From Stephanodiscus triporus (lineage: Eukaryota; Bacillariophyta; Thalassiosirophyceae; Thalassiosirales; Thalassiosiraceae): a stretch of DNA of 12,133 bases. The stretch lies in assembly GCA_036939755.1 (NCBI GenBank), contig JALLAZ010000778.1, positions 1-12,133 of the forward strand. Direction: 5' to 3'. Under the pieces are notes generated by a model that did not search any database, was not told where the DNA came from, and saw only the letters and a list, made by a program, of their open reading frames with translations. This document shows positions 1 through 7,755 of this stretch, one piece after another (within the stretch, counting starts at the first letter, position 1; the number at the start of each line of letters is the position of its first letter). The position numbers were made by a program, and so were the translations under genes.

Positions 1-142
1 CGCCATCCTACAATGACCGCCAATCACGTATGTAGAATATATACATACTCTATAATATAATATGTACCAAAAGTGTAAACTGCTGAAACGCGAAGCGAAG
101 CCACGCTTTCCAGAGAGTTATCGTGTACCACATAACGCCCTG
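1..142 (+). promoter_or_regulatory. Upstream region of the prolyl hydroxylase gene
   Basis: This stretch precedes the chosen start of the prolyl hydroxylase gene. It is AT-rich around 33-62 and holds TATA-like strings (for example at 36-43 and 50-60). A perfect 7-bp inverted repeat (GTATGTA at 28-34, TACATAC at 42-48) lies there. The open frame extends back to an ATG at 62, but the 27 residues so added are hydrophilic and basic and would bury the signal peptide, so 62-142 is more likely 5' leader. The transcription start cannot be fixed from sequence alone. Confidence 0.4.
28..48. repeat. Short perfect inverted repeat
   Basis: GTATGTA at 28-34 is followed after seven bases by its reverse complement TACATAC at 42-48. 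It could be a dimeric transcription-factor site or a weak hairpin. AT-rich sequence produces such repeats by chance, so function is uncertain. Confidence 0.4.
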
Positions 143-1716
143 ATGATGATGGTTATGAAGAGATTGCTGCTCGCGCTTTGCTTGGCGGCAGCGGTGCTAA
201 CAGCGATGGCGGTGGCAGGCGCAGGCGTCGGCGAAGCCACCATCGACGCAAACGGCAACGTCGTGACCGCCGACGGAGGTGTCGACCCGAGCATCCCCCC
301 GAACGAACAACTATCGATCACCATTACCAACAAGAGCCCCTATCGCATAGACCTGTACTACGATGATGGAGATTACGGCCAATTCATGAGCATAATCGAA
401 AAGAATGATGACACCTCCTTGAAATCCTACATCGGCCACTCCTTCTTCGTTACGAGACACGGCGTGAAGGAGGGACTGTTCGCGGACCCTGGCACCGACC
501 ACGAGAAGCGCCTGACTTTCAAAGTGGGACTGCGCGATCAGATATTCGTCGTTCCCGAAAACTCCGCCCCGTCCGCCAATCCCTGTCAGGACCGTTTCGG
601 CATATGCAAGACCCAGGCCAAGACCGGGGGGTGCGGCCGCAGTCCGGGATGGATGATCGTTCATTGCTGCGAATCGTGCGATCCGCATCTCAATTCGAGC
701 GTGCTCATCGATCCCAAGAAGAGATGCAGCAAGGAGCATTTGAAGACTCCGGAGAACGTGTGGAAGCCGGGGGATTTGAATAAATTGTTCGCGGGCTGGG
801 CGACCGACGACAGCTTGAAGGAAACGTACGGGTTGGAGGTGATCTCTTCGCCGGAACCTCAAAAATACGGTGCCACCTGGGAAAACGCAACGGACGGCTC
901 ACCGTGGGTGGTGGTTTTCGACAATTTCTTGACGGACGATGAAGTTCGGGATTTAATCAGAGGGGGGGAGATCGAGGGGTACGAGCGAAGTACTGATCAG
1001 GGGGCGACAAATGAGCTGGGAGAGATGGAAAAGGTCGTCAGCACGACGAGGACCAGCGCCAACGCGTGGTGTACAACTAAATGCGAGCGATTGGCTGGCG
1101 TTAAGAGTGCTACGAAAAAAATTGAAGCTATCACGGGGTAAATATTTTGATGTTATCGAATTAATGTTCTTTGCGATCCGAAATATACTTACCGTCATTG
1201 CCGTCCCTCCCTTCATCTGCTCACTCCCCACTGGAAAAATATAGCATCCCTTCCGTCAATTACGAATCTTTTCAGCTCCTGCAATACAACAAGAATCAGT
1301 TTTATCGATCCCATCATGATACGGGCGCCACCGATGACACTCCCGCCGGACATAGGATTTTGACCTTCTTTTTGTAGTAAGTCGACTTATTTTCTGCATG
1401 AGTTGATTGCTTTGATACATCTACTCAGTCTCGTCGTTTTATTTATTTATCCAAACTGTGCGATCAAAGTCTTTCCGATGTTGAAGAGGGCGGAGAAACC
1501 TACTTCAACAGGCTTGGTTTAGCCATCAAACCTAAGAAAGGACGCGCACTAGTCTGGCCATCAGTATTGGATGAAAATCCTGAGTACTGGGATAAGCGCA
1601 TGTATCACGAGGCGAAAGACGTAATCAAAGGGAAGAAACTAGCTGCAAATCATTGGATTCATCTTAATGATTACCACACGCCAAATCTTTGGGGTTGCAC
1701 TGGGGCCTTTGCTTAA
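143..1716 (+). CDS. Prolyl 4-hydroxylase (2-oxoglutarate/Fe(II) dioxygenase) with ShKT module and VHL-beta-like N-terminal region
   Basis: Exons are 143-1137, 1245-1376 and 1470-1716; both introns are GT-AG and phase 2, and the spliced protein is 457 residues. The family hydroxylates peptidyl proline in the ER/secretory route using Fe(II), 2-oxoglutarate, O2 and ascorbate. Residues 1-28 form a signal peptide (Lys-Arg then a Leu/Ala core), which favours a start at 143-155 over the in-frame ATG at 62. Residues 57-115 resemble the pVHL beta domain. Residues 148-179 are a six-cysteine ShKT module (C148, C155, C164, C175, C176, C179). The catalytic domain runs from about 245 to 442: HxD is H355/D357, the distal iron ligand is H422, and the 2-oxoglutarate lysine is K432, all at family spacing. 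The frame around 'RILTFFLYLSDVEEGGETYF' confirms the second splice. No C-terminal KDEL-like signal is present. The catalytic assignment is firm; the substrate is unknown. Confidence 0.92.
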
Positions 1717-1974
1717 ATTTGGTGTGGTCTTAGACATGTGTATGATTATTTCAGGGTGGTCTTAAGGCAGTACCATGTCAGGAATAACTTTCTCTTAAAA
1801 AGCGATGGAGCTGCTAAATATTATTTATCACACAACATGGATATGAAATCTTCTCGTTGATTGACAGATCAATTTTGTGCTGCTCCTCTGATCTCTGTCG
1901 CGTGCCGGTGATGAAAGCAAAGCACGGGCGGGAGAAATTCCAAGTATGACGCAGACGATTGAGTATTACGCAGG
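1717..1974. other. Convergent intergenic region
   Basis: These 258 bases separate the stop codons of the hydroxylase and the Myb gene and must hold both 3' untranslated regions. The 9-mer GTGGTCTTA occurs twice, at 1724-1732 and 1756-1764, just past the hydroxylase stop. No credible ORF, tRNA or other structure was seen. Confidence 0.6.
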
Positions 1975-3216
1975 TTAATCTGAGATACCAAATAAACGGT
2001 CGATCTTTGTTCCTTTTTGATTTTCGGGTTCGACGGAGCGACCGGCATCTCTTGCAACCAAGTCCCTCACGACCTGGGCAAGCTTCCACAGCGGCAAATC
2101 CAAATCGTCATCGGGGGCATACTTGTCAATCACCTCTTCAAATTCTTCTCGCGGCGCATCGCCCCCCAGTGCATGCCAGGATACTTCCGACGGACGAGTA
2201 GCTCGAGAATTTATTATGGAATCCAATAGTCGTATGATGCGACATTTCTGATAGTCGACGGCATCATCTCCCTCACTTCCGAGTGGCGGTGAGACGCACA
2301 CCTCGTCGTGTATATGACACTCTCCTCGGCGTGTCGGGTTCTGTTCCGCCTTCCACCGGTAGTACTCCGACCGTACGTCAAACTTCAACGATTCTCTGGC
2401 CATCGGGACCGCCTCCAAACCGAGCTCCGCCGCCCTCCTGTTCGAGCGCTTCGTCATCTGCTTCCACTTGAAGTAACAATCCTCCCTCCTCCGGTTGACG
2501 GATTGGCCCACGGCAGTCCAGGGGATCCTCGTATCTCGTTCGAGCGTTCGCCGGTTGATCTCCCTGACGTCCATTTCGTTTTCGTGAGGCGCCACCCCCA
2601 AAGCCTCCCGTACCTTACGCAACAGCAGTTCCACGCTCTCCGCGGACCACTTCCCCCTTTGAAACTTCGCGTTCGAATAATCGTACTTGTTCCTACAATC
2701 GATATCGCTGCGTCCCAGCTTGTCCTGTATCAGCCGCCACCGACGTCCGTGGACGTCCACGAGACGGAATAACGACGCCACCTCCTCCTCGGTCCATGGT
2801 CCCCTCGTCAGGCCGTGATGCCGTCGAAGGGCCTTGCGGTAAACCGACAGCACCGTGCGATGGGGGAGGCAGCGCGCGATCTCCGCCCACGCCCCCCGTA
2901 ACGCCCCGTCGTGCTTCCTGTGGTCGGATCCCCCGCAGAGCTGGGTCAGCGTCGCGTTCTTGGACGCGCAGTAATCCCGCACGGCCCTGTCGAGGATCAG
3001 TTCCTCGTCGGGACGCCACATGCCACCGGTGAGAACGGGCTGGCCGAACCCGTTGAGGCTCCAAACGTTCACTCTTTGGTCACCGTCAGGATCGGCGACG
3101 CCCTTGCTCCATTTTTGGCGGGACCTTTGTGTCGTCGTCGTTGTCGTCGAACGCTCTTCCTCCACCCCCTCCATCTCCCCCTCTGCGTCATGGGCGGCGT
3201 ATGATGTCGGTTTCAT
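1975..3216 (-). CDS. Myb/SANT multi-repeat DNA-binding protein, REB1/TTF1/DMTF1-like
   Basis: This single-exon gene encodes 413 residues. After a hydrophilic N-terminus with a Thr run (24-29) come Myb-type repeats. The first is degenerate (about 66-133, with W67 and W110). The second is clear (about 138-178, 'RGPWTEEE' then W160, R161 and I163). The third carries an insert between its first two helices (about 187-253, with W190, W233 and W251). A more diverged Myb-like stretch with W347 follows at about 320-375. An acidic patch (369-373) and a basic tail end the protein. Consecutive repeats with a long insert are typical of the REB1/TTF1/DMTF1 group, nuclear proteins that act in RNA polymerase I termination, replication-fork arrest or transcription. 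Which of these applies here is not decidable. It shares a 157-bp divergent upstream region with the RBBP9-like gene. Confidence 0.85.
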   Translation of the reverse strand: MKPTSYAAHDAEGEMEGVEEERSTTTTTTQRSRQKWSKGVADPDGDQRVNVWSLNGFGQPVLTGGMWRPDEELILDRAVRDYCASKNATLTQLCGGSDHRKHDGALRGAWAEIARCLPHRTVLSVYRKALRRHHGLTRGPWTEEEVASLFRLVDVHGRRWRLIQDKLGRSDIDCRNKYDYSNAKFQRGKWSAESVELLLRKVREALGVAPHENEMDVREINRRTLERDTRIPWTAVGQSVNRRREDCYFKWKQMTKRSNRRAAELGLEAVPMARESLKFDVRSEYYRWKAEQNPTRRGECHIHDEVCVSPPLGSEGDDAVDYQKCRIIRLLDSIINSRATRPSEVSWHALGGDAPREEFEEVIDKYAPDDDLDLPLWKLAQVVRDLVARDAGRSVEPENQKGTKIDRLFGISD

Positions 3217-3373
3217 GGTTTTGTGGGCGAGAGTAACTACTTACGCCTTACCTACCTACTTAGAGTTACACGATAACGTATATCGTACGTGTACGTACAT
3301 AATTACTCTACATAAAGTAAGTAAGACTGTAACGTACATTATCTACTCTACTCTATTACTTGTGTGGTACACC
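3217..3373. promoter_or_regulatory. Divergent intergenic region, candidate bidirectional promoter
   Basis: These 157 bases separate the start codons of the Myb gene (leftward) and the RBBP9-like gene (rightward). They are rich in ACGT cores: CGTACG at 3284-3289 overlaps the approach to TGTACGTACA, a perfect 10-bp palindrome at 3290-3299. ACGT cores are the usual target of bZIP proteins. Flanking this are CTTACCTACCTACTTA-type sequence (about 3247-3262) and a loosely complementary GTAAGTAAG stretch (about 3317-3325). The promoter role follows from position; the motif role is inference. Confidence 0.55.
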
Positions 3374-4069
3374 ATGAAGACATCGCCCATTGTCATTATC
3401 TGCCCAGGCAATGGATGCTCCCAAATACAAACGAGTAATTGGTACGGCCATCTATTCGATATTCTCACGGAGGAGCACGGCATTCGATGCATATGCGAGA
3501 ATTTTCCCGATCCGGTAAAGGCTCGTCGTGACATTTGGGTTCCTCACATCCGGTGAGGTTTTGGAAAGAAATCAAATTGCAAAATTAGTTTGAGTGAACC
3601 GTTCTTCTATCCTCTATTCGAATTCTTACTTATCCAGTAATTCCATCGCAGCTCTCTCGCAGAAAAATATGCATCGGCGGATCCTTCACGTGTAATACTA
3701 GTTGGACATAGCTCGGGGGCGCAAGCGGCGTTGCGGTATGCCGAAATCTACCCCGTGCATGGGATCGTACTCGTCTCGGCGACTTACTCCGATTTGGGCG
3801 ACGCGCACGAACGCGCATCGGGATATTATCCTCAACAGATGAAGGATATCAAGGGCGAAACTAATCCATACTTGTTCGGCGAGATGACAAAAAACTGTCG
3901 AATTTGGCATCAATTCCATTCCAATGACGATCCATTCATCCCATTGCGCGAAGCGGAAAAGATTCGGGATGGTTTAGGTTTATCGGATACTTACCACATG
4001 CTTCCGGGACGATCGCATTATTTTGATTATTCGCCGGAATTTTTGGACGCGGTCTTGACCCTCTTCTGA
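3374..4069 (+). CDS. RBBP9-type serine hydrolase (alpha/beta hydrolase)
   Basis: Exons are 3374-3552 and 3652-4069, joined by a 99-nt GT-AG phase-2 intron; the product is 198 residues, close to the roughly 186 of animal RBBP9. The start ATG has an ACC context and places the family's N-terminal 'PGNG' (11-14) and 'NWYG' (22-25) at the expected distance. The nucleophile elbow is G-H-S-S-G at 78-82 with Ser80 as nucleophile. The acid is in 'NDDPF' (D152/D153) and the histidine is H182 in 'GRSHYFD', completing a Ser-Asp-His triad. 'DLGD' and 'ERASGY' (107-118) are also family hallmarks. No signal peptide or membrane segment is present, so a cytosolic location is likely. The family has serine hydrolase activity; the substrate here is unknown. 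Its stop lies 22 nt from that of the convergent ABC transporter gene. Confidence 0.93.
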
Positions 4070-4091
4070 ACGGTGATAAATTAATAAGTGT
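4070..4091. other. 22-nt gap between convergent stop codons
   Basis: Only 22 bases lie between the stop of the rightward RBBP9-like gene and the stop of the leftward ABC transporter gene. There is no room for two separate 3' untranslated regions, so each transcript probably runs into the other's coding sequence in antisense. The gap is AT-rich, with AATTAATAA at 4078-4086. Confidence 0.8.
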
Positions 4092-6504
4092 TTATGAGTT
4101 AGTGAGTTGTTGTTCCACAAGTCTATGAAATGTACTTTTCAACCGAATGAGTTCGTCGAAGGTTCCTGTTTCTACTATCCTGCCGCCTTTGAGTACCGCG
4201 ATACGATCTGCTTCTCTAATTGTCGACAATCTATGTGCAATGGATATTACTGTTCTTCCTTTGGTCATGGCATGCAATGCTTGGTTTATATGATACTCGC
4301 TCCTGGCATCTAAAGCCGACGTGGCTAAGAAAAAACTCAGAACGGTGAATGAACAAGGAGGTGAAAATTACAAGGGTGCCTGAAAACCTCAACCAGTACC
4401 TACCTTCATCCAAAACGCATATGGGCGGATCTTTCAGCATGACACGTGCGATTGCAACTCGCTGTTTTTGACCACCGCTCAGCTGTGTGCCGCGAGAACC
4501 GACTTGTGTCTCCAATCCCCGCGGTAAAGCATCAGTAAAATGCGTCACGTGGGCTGCCCTGGCAGCGTCCAAAATCTGCAATGAGTGCGACACACGGTCG
4601 GAATGCGAACGAAAGGCGTCGATGATTTTGACAAAAAGAGGAGGTAGGAAATTAACATATATCAATATTGAGCGGCTCACCTCTGCATCACTTGCACTCG
4701 GTCGTCCATAGCGGATGTTGTCATATATACTCCCGGAAAACAACAAAGGCTCTTGCGATACAACTCCCACCTGTCCTCGAACGATCGCGGGATCGATATC
4801 GGCAATATCTTGACCGTTGAGGAGAATTCGTCCACTATCGAGATTGTACAGGCGCGTCAGCAGCAGAGAAATCGTCGATTTGCCCGAGCCGCTGCCGCCC
4901 ACAAGCGCGATATTTTCTCCAGCGTCGATATCGAGGCTGAAATCTGGTCCGAGCACAAGCGCATCCGATCGTGCGGGGTACGCGAACCGAATCCCGTCGA
5001 ACTTGATGGATATGGATCCCTTGTGTTTTCCGCGCACGAATGGGTCCAATCTAATGCCGTCGAGGGATCCGAAATCCCCGGTGTTTTGGAAGGAGGATGG
5101 TATTTTAGGAACGCGGTCAATTATTTCGAACAGCCTCCCAGCAGCCGCGATGCTCTTCATTACTTCGGTGTACGTCCCGCTCAACGAGCTGACATTGCCC
5201 GCCATCAAAAGCGAGTACATGAGGAATCCGGTCAAGTCCCCGGCGGACAATTCGCCCGCCAAGACCAGCGTGCCGCCGTACCCCATGACTAAGAGAACAG
5301 CGCCGTTGGCCGCAACGTGGACGACTCCGTCAAATGCGGCCTTTATCTTTCCGACGTCGACCTCCTTGTCGTGTGCGGCGGTGACCGCGGTCGCGTATCG
5401 GTCGTACTCCAATCCCTGGGCGTTGAATGACTGCACGGTCTTCATGCCGCCGAATACCTCCTCGGCGATGTCCGTGGCTTTTCCGTGCAGCTTTTGGACC
5501 GAGTTTTGCCTCTCTTTCAACCTCCTGCCCACCACCCTCGCCATTAGGAATACCGGCGGGATGGACAGGAGGGATATCATCGCAAGCGTCGGGGACGTGT
5601 AAAACAGCAGCGAGGTGGACCCCGCGCTCATGACGACCCCCCTAAGCCCGGACACGGCCTCGGTCGTCACGGCGGACCTGACGTACCACGAGTCGTTGGC
5701 GAGTCTCGAGATCAGGTCCCCGGACTTGTTCGCATCGAAGAACGCGCTGTCCTGGGATAGGATGGACGCGAAGAGCCGCCGTCGTATCCTGCTCACGATG
5801 CGATTGCCTGCGACATTTAGCATGAGGGAACGGGCATAAACTCCTAGGCCCGCCGTTCCCGTGAGGCCGAACAATCCCAGCGAGACCGCGAGGGGACTGA
5901 AGCCTTCATCGCCGCCTCCGCCGGTCGTGGCCTCGAGTATCGCCGCGTCGAGCACTTGTCCGCACGCGTAGGGCAAGAGTAGCGTGATGGAGGACGTCAC
6001 TGCGAGCGTGCCGGCCGACGCCAGGATTAGAGTCCGCTCCGGCTTGGCGATTTCGTACAACCGTCGCATTATGAAGCCTTTGTCATCGTCGCCCGATGGA
6101 AGATCAATCGAAGGAGACGATGGACTCGGCTCGGGCGAAGGGCGCGATGGCGGCGAAGAATCAGACGCGTCATTTTCGTTGTTTCCTCCGCCATTTCGAT
6201 CGGTCGTTGTGGAAGTTGATGACGACGCGCGTCGGATGATTGAACGGGATGGAACGTAGCTCCTATCGCAGACCACGAATCTCTTATTATGCGCGCATGA
6301 CGGTGACCTTCGCCTTAGGATGAAAGAAAACGAAGAAATCATTAGAACGAGTTGGCATTCCCAGAAGTTACCATAATTATCGATGCACCGGCTTCGTGGA
6401 TGGGCCTTGGCGTCGCGTCGGGCAAGAGAGCGAAGGGTCGGTCGGCAGACCGACCGCGCAATTAGAGCACTGCTGGAAACATAACGATTGACGCATAATC
6501 TCAC
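4092..6504 (-). CDS. ABCB-type half ABC transporter, probably mitochondrial
   Basis: Exons on the minus strand are 6504-4681, 4575-4404 and 4324-4092, with GT-AG introns of 105 nt (phase 0) and 79 nt (phase 1). The spliced protein is 742 residues, near human ABCB10. It couples ATP hydrolysis to transport and should work as a dimer. Residues 1-40 are rich in Arg, Ser and Ala with few acids, like a mitochondrial presequence; a Ser/Pro/Asn-rich linker (about 94-142) follows. The transmembrane domain spans about 150-450. The nucleotide-binding domain has Walker A at 537-544, Q-loop Q584, signature LSGGQ at 640-644, Walker B at 660-665 with E665, D-loop SALD at 668-671 and H-loop H696, so it looks catalytically complete. 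Splicing restores 'DEATSALD' exactly. A later start at Met55 would lose the presequence. It is divergent from the Mpv17 gene. Substrate and membrane are inferred, not shown. Confidence 0.93.
4576..4680 (-). other. Stop-free, in-frame intron of the ABC transporter gene
   Basis: This 105-nt stretch has a GTGAGC donor and a TTGCAG acceptor. Removing it gives the normal junction between the Q-loop region and the signature helix ('SDAE' to 'ILDAARAA'). Its length is a multiple of three and it contains no in-frame stop, so retained RNA would stay open and add 35 residues inside the nucleotide-binding domain. Family alignment argues it is an intron. Confidence 0.8.
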
Positions 6505-6673
6505 TCGGTTGTGTGTGTATAATCCGATATTATCAGATATTATGGCAGAGAACTAACGCGTCAATTGTTGGGTAAATAGTAGCAATGTAAGATTTCCCTC
6601 GGAGTCACAAGAAAAAACAACAACACAATGTCGGCACAACTACAACAAACAACAAACAACAAACAACGCCACC
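6505..6673. promoter_or_regulatory. Divergent intergenic region with CAA-rich leader and upstream ORF
   Basis: These 169 bases separate the starts of the ABC transporter gene (leftward) and the Mpv17 gene (rightward), so they probably hold both promoters. The part next to the Mpv17 start, 6609-6668, is made almost wholly of A and C with ACAA/AACAAAC repeats, typical of an unstructured leader, and ends in GCCACC directly before the ATG, an optimal Kozak context. An ATG at 6628 (A at -3) opens a 48-codon frame that overlaps the main start and stops at 6772-6774. Confidence 0.55.
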
Positions 6674-7570
6674 ATGACGAGATTCGCACTGCTCGTAGTC
6701 ATTCTCGGCACCGTCGTCGCTCCTCGATCGGTATCATCCTTCGTCTCCATCGGCCAAAGAAAATGCACATATAATGCCAATCCTATGTCGTCATTCCCAA
6801 AAGAAACGACATCATACCGTGGGTCCGTTAGGCGCGGCGGCGGCGGCGGCGGCGGCGGCGAGCGTCGGACGATCGAAGGCCGCAGACGCTCGACCGCCCT
6901 GTCGGCCGCCGTGGCCTTGCCCCAGAGACTGTCGATAATCGGAAACGCCGTCGGCGCATTCTACAAGTCGCACCCGGCGCTGGCTTCCTTCCTCACCGCG
7001 GCCATCCTCGCGGCGGCCGCCGACGGCATGGCTCAATACGCGGACGAGTGCGTGATGGAGTTCGACCTGAGGAGGAACCTCGCCATGGTCCTGTACGGCG
7101 GGATCGTGTCGGGCGTGTGCGTGGAGTTCATGTACGGCTCCGTCTTCCCGATCGTCTTCGGCCGCGGTCCCGGCGGCGGCATACGCCGCGCGATACGCAT
7201 GACGCTGCTCGACGAGTGCGTCAACGCCCCGCTCCTGTGGCTCCCGCCCGCCTACGTCGCGCAGGCGGCGGTTCGCGGCACGTCCAAGCGGGAGTCGATG
7301 CGGAAGTACCTCGCCGACATCCGAGAGCACGGGCTCCTCGCGAAGTACTGGAGCCTGTGGATACCGATGTCGATCGTGAACTTTTCGATCGTTCCCTTGC
7401 ACTTCAGGGTGGCGTTCGTCGCGGTCGTGTCGTTCTTCTGGATGATCATACTGTCGATAGTGGCGAATAGGAGCAGGGATAACGGCAATGGTGGCAAGGA
7501 CGAAGCGCCTGACGAGAAAATCTGCCTGGCGGAACCACCGCCAAAGTTGAATCCACGTGCATGGGACTGA
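6674..7570 (+). CDS. Mpv17/PMP22 family membrane protein with plastid-type leader
   Basis: This single-exon gene encodes 298 residues. Mpv17/PMP22 proteins are small four-helix proteins of organelle inner membranes or peroxisomes, thought to form channels or affect metabolite and nucleotide balance. The core spans about 93-264: an N-terminal helix with 'YKSHP' and 'GMAQY' (D117 in the family's GD..Q position), a middle 'YGGIVSG', 'LLDECVNAPL' matching the family's DQ....P site, then 'KYWSLWIP', 'NFSIVPLHFRV' and a final W-x-x-x-L-S (W256-S261). Residues 1-22 form a signal peptide ending Ser-Ser, with Phe23 at +1 and a basic, Ser-rich, acid-poor stretch to about 80. This is the bipartite pattern that directs diatom proteins into the complex plastid, so plastid targeting is likely though the family is better known elsewhere. 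Residues 55-62 are eight Gly. The start has the context GCCACCATG. Confidence 0.9.
   Translation: MTRFALLVVILGTVVAPRSVSSFVSIGQRKCTYNANPMSSFPKETTSYRGSVRRGGGGGGGGERRTIEGRRRSTALSAAVALPQRLSIIGNAVGAFYKSHPALASFLTAAILAAAADGMAQYADECVMEFDLRRNLAMVLYGGIVSGVCVEFMYGSVFPIVFGRGPGGGIRRAIRMTLLDECVNAPLLWLPPAYVAQAAVRGTSKRESMRKYLADIREHGLLAKYWSLWIPMSIVNFSIVPLHFRVAFVAVVSFFWMIILSIVANRSRDNGNGGKDEAPDEKICLAEPPPKLNPRAWD
6835..6860 (+). repeat. (CGG)n microsatellite coding polyglycine
   Basis: More than eight uninterrupted CGG/GGC units encode Gly55-Gly62 in the leader region of the Mpv17-like protein, before its first core helix. All eight glycines use GGC, as expected from repeat slippage rather than selection on protein sequence. 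Length variation here would be tolerated in a targeting or linker segment. Confidence 0.85.
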
Positions 7571-7755
7571 TTTGCATTGTATTCACCTAGCTGAGCTATT
7601 TGGAGAGCTAATTTTTGGCTTTTAAGTATCGCTTTTGCTCTAAACATGGTAACATATGTCTTTCTACCTCGCTGGTGGATCGTGCCTCCACATATTCTCT
7701 AATTGTCCTACTATACCTTAGTTGCAAATTGATCAGATTGCAGATGGTGGACTCC
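7571..7755. other. Convergent intergenic region
   Basis: These 185 bases lie between the stop of the Mpv17 gene and the stop of the large zinc-ribbon gene and hold both 3' untranslated regions. Apart from AT-rich stretches, no gene or structured element was recognised. Confidence 0.55.

Noticed and set aside
311..862. 183-codon open frame on the minus strand
   Set aside because: It is antisense to the hydroxylase exon, has no recognisable domain, and the plus strand has clear conserved motifs over the same bases.
1139..1141. In-frame stop making the hydroxylase look truncated at 359 codons without its iron-binding motif
   Set aside because: The stop lies in a GT-AG intron starting at 1138; splicing to 1245 and again from 1376 to 1470 restores a complete, family-matching catalytic domain.
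1724..1764. Possible tiny extra intron after the hydroxylase stop, bounded by a repeated GTGGTCTTA
   Set aside because: It would be only about 30 nt and lies after a convincing stop codon; it is more simply a short direct repeat in the 3' region.
4817..5602. 261-codon open frame on the plus strand
   Set aside because: It is antisense to the ABC transporter coding sequence, which carries canonical motifs; the shadow protein shows no family pattern.
6335..6392. Candidate 58-nt GT-AG intron in the N-terminal part of the ABC transporter gene
   Set aside because: It is shorter than the other introns, and removing it would shift the frame of a leader that reads through cleanly as a presequence.
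7048..7470. Arg/Pro-rich open frames overlapping the Mpv17-like gene on both strands
   Set aside because: They are out-of-frame shadows of a GC-rich coding region; the in-frame protein matches the Mpv17/PMP22 pattern.
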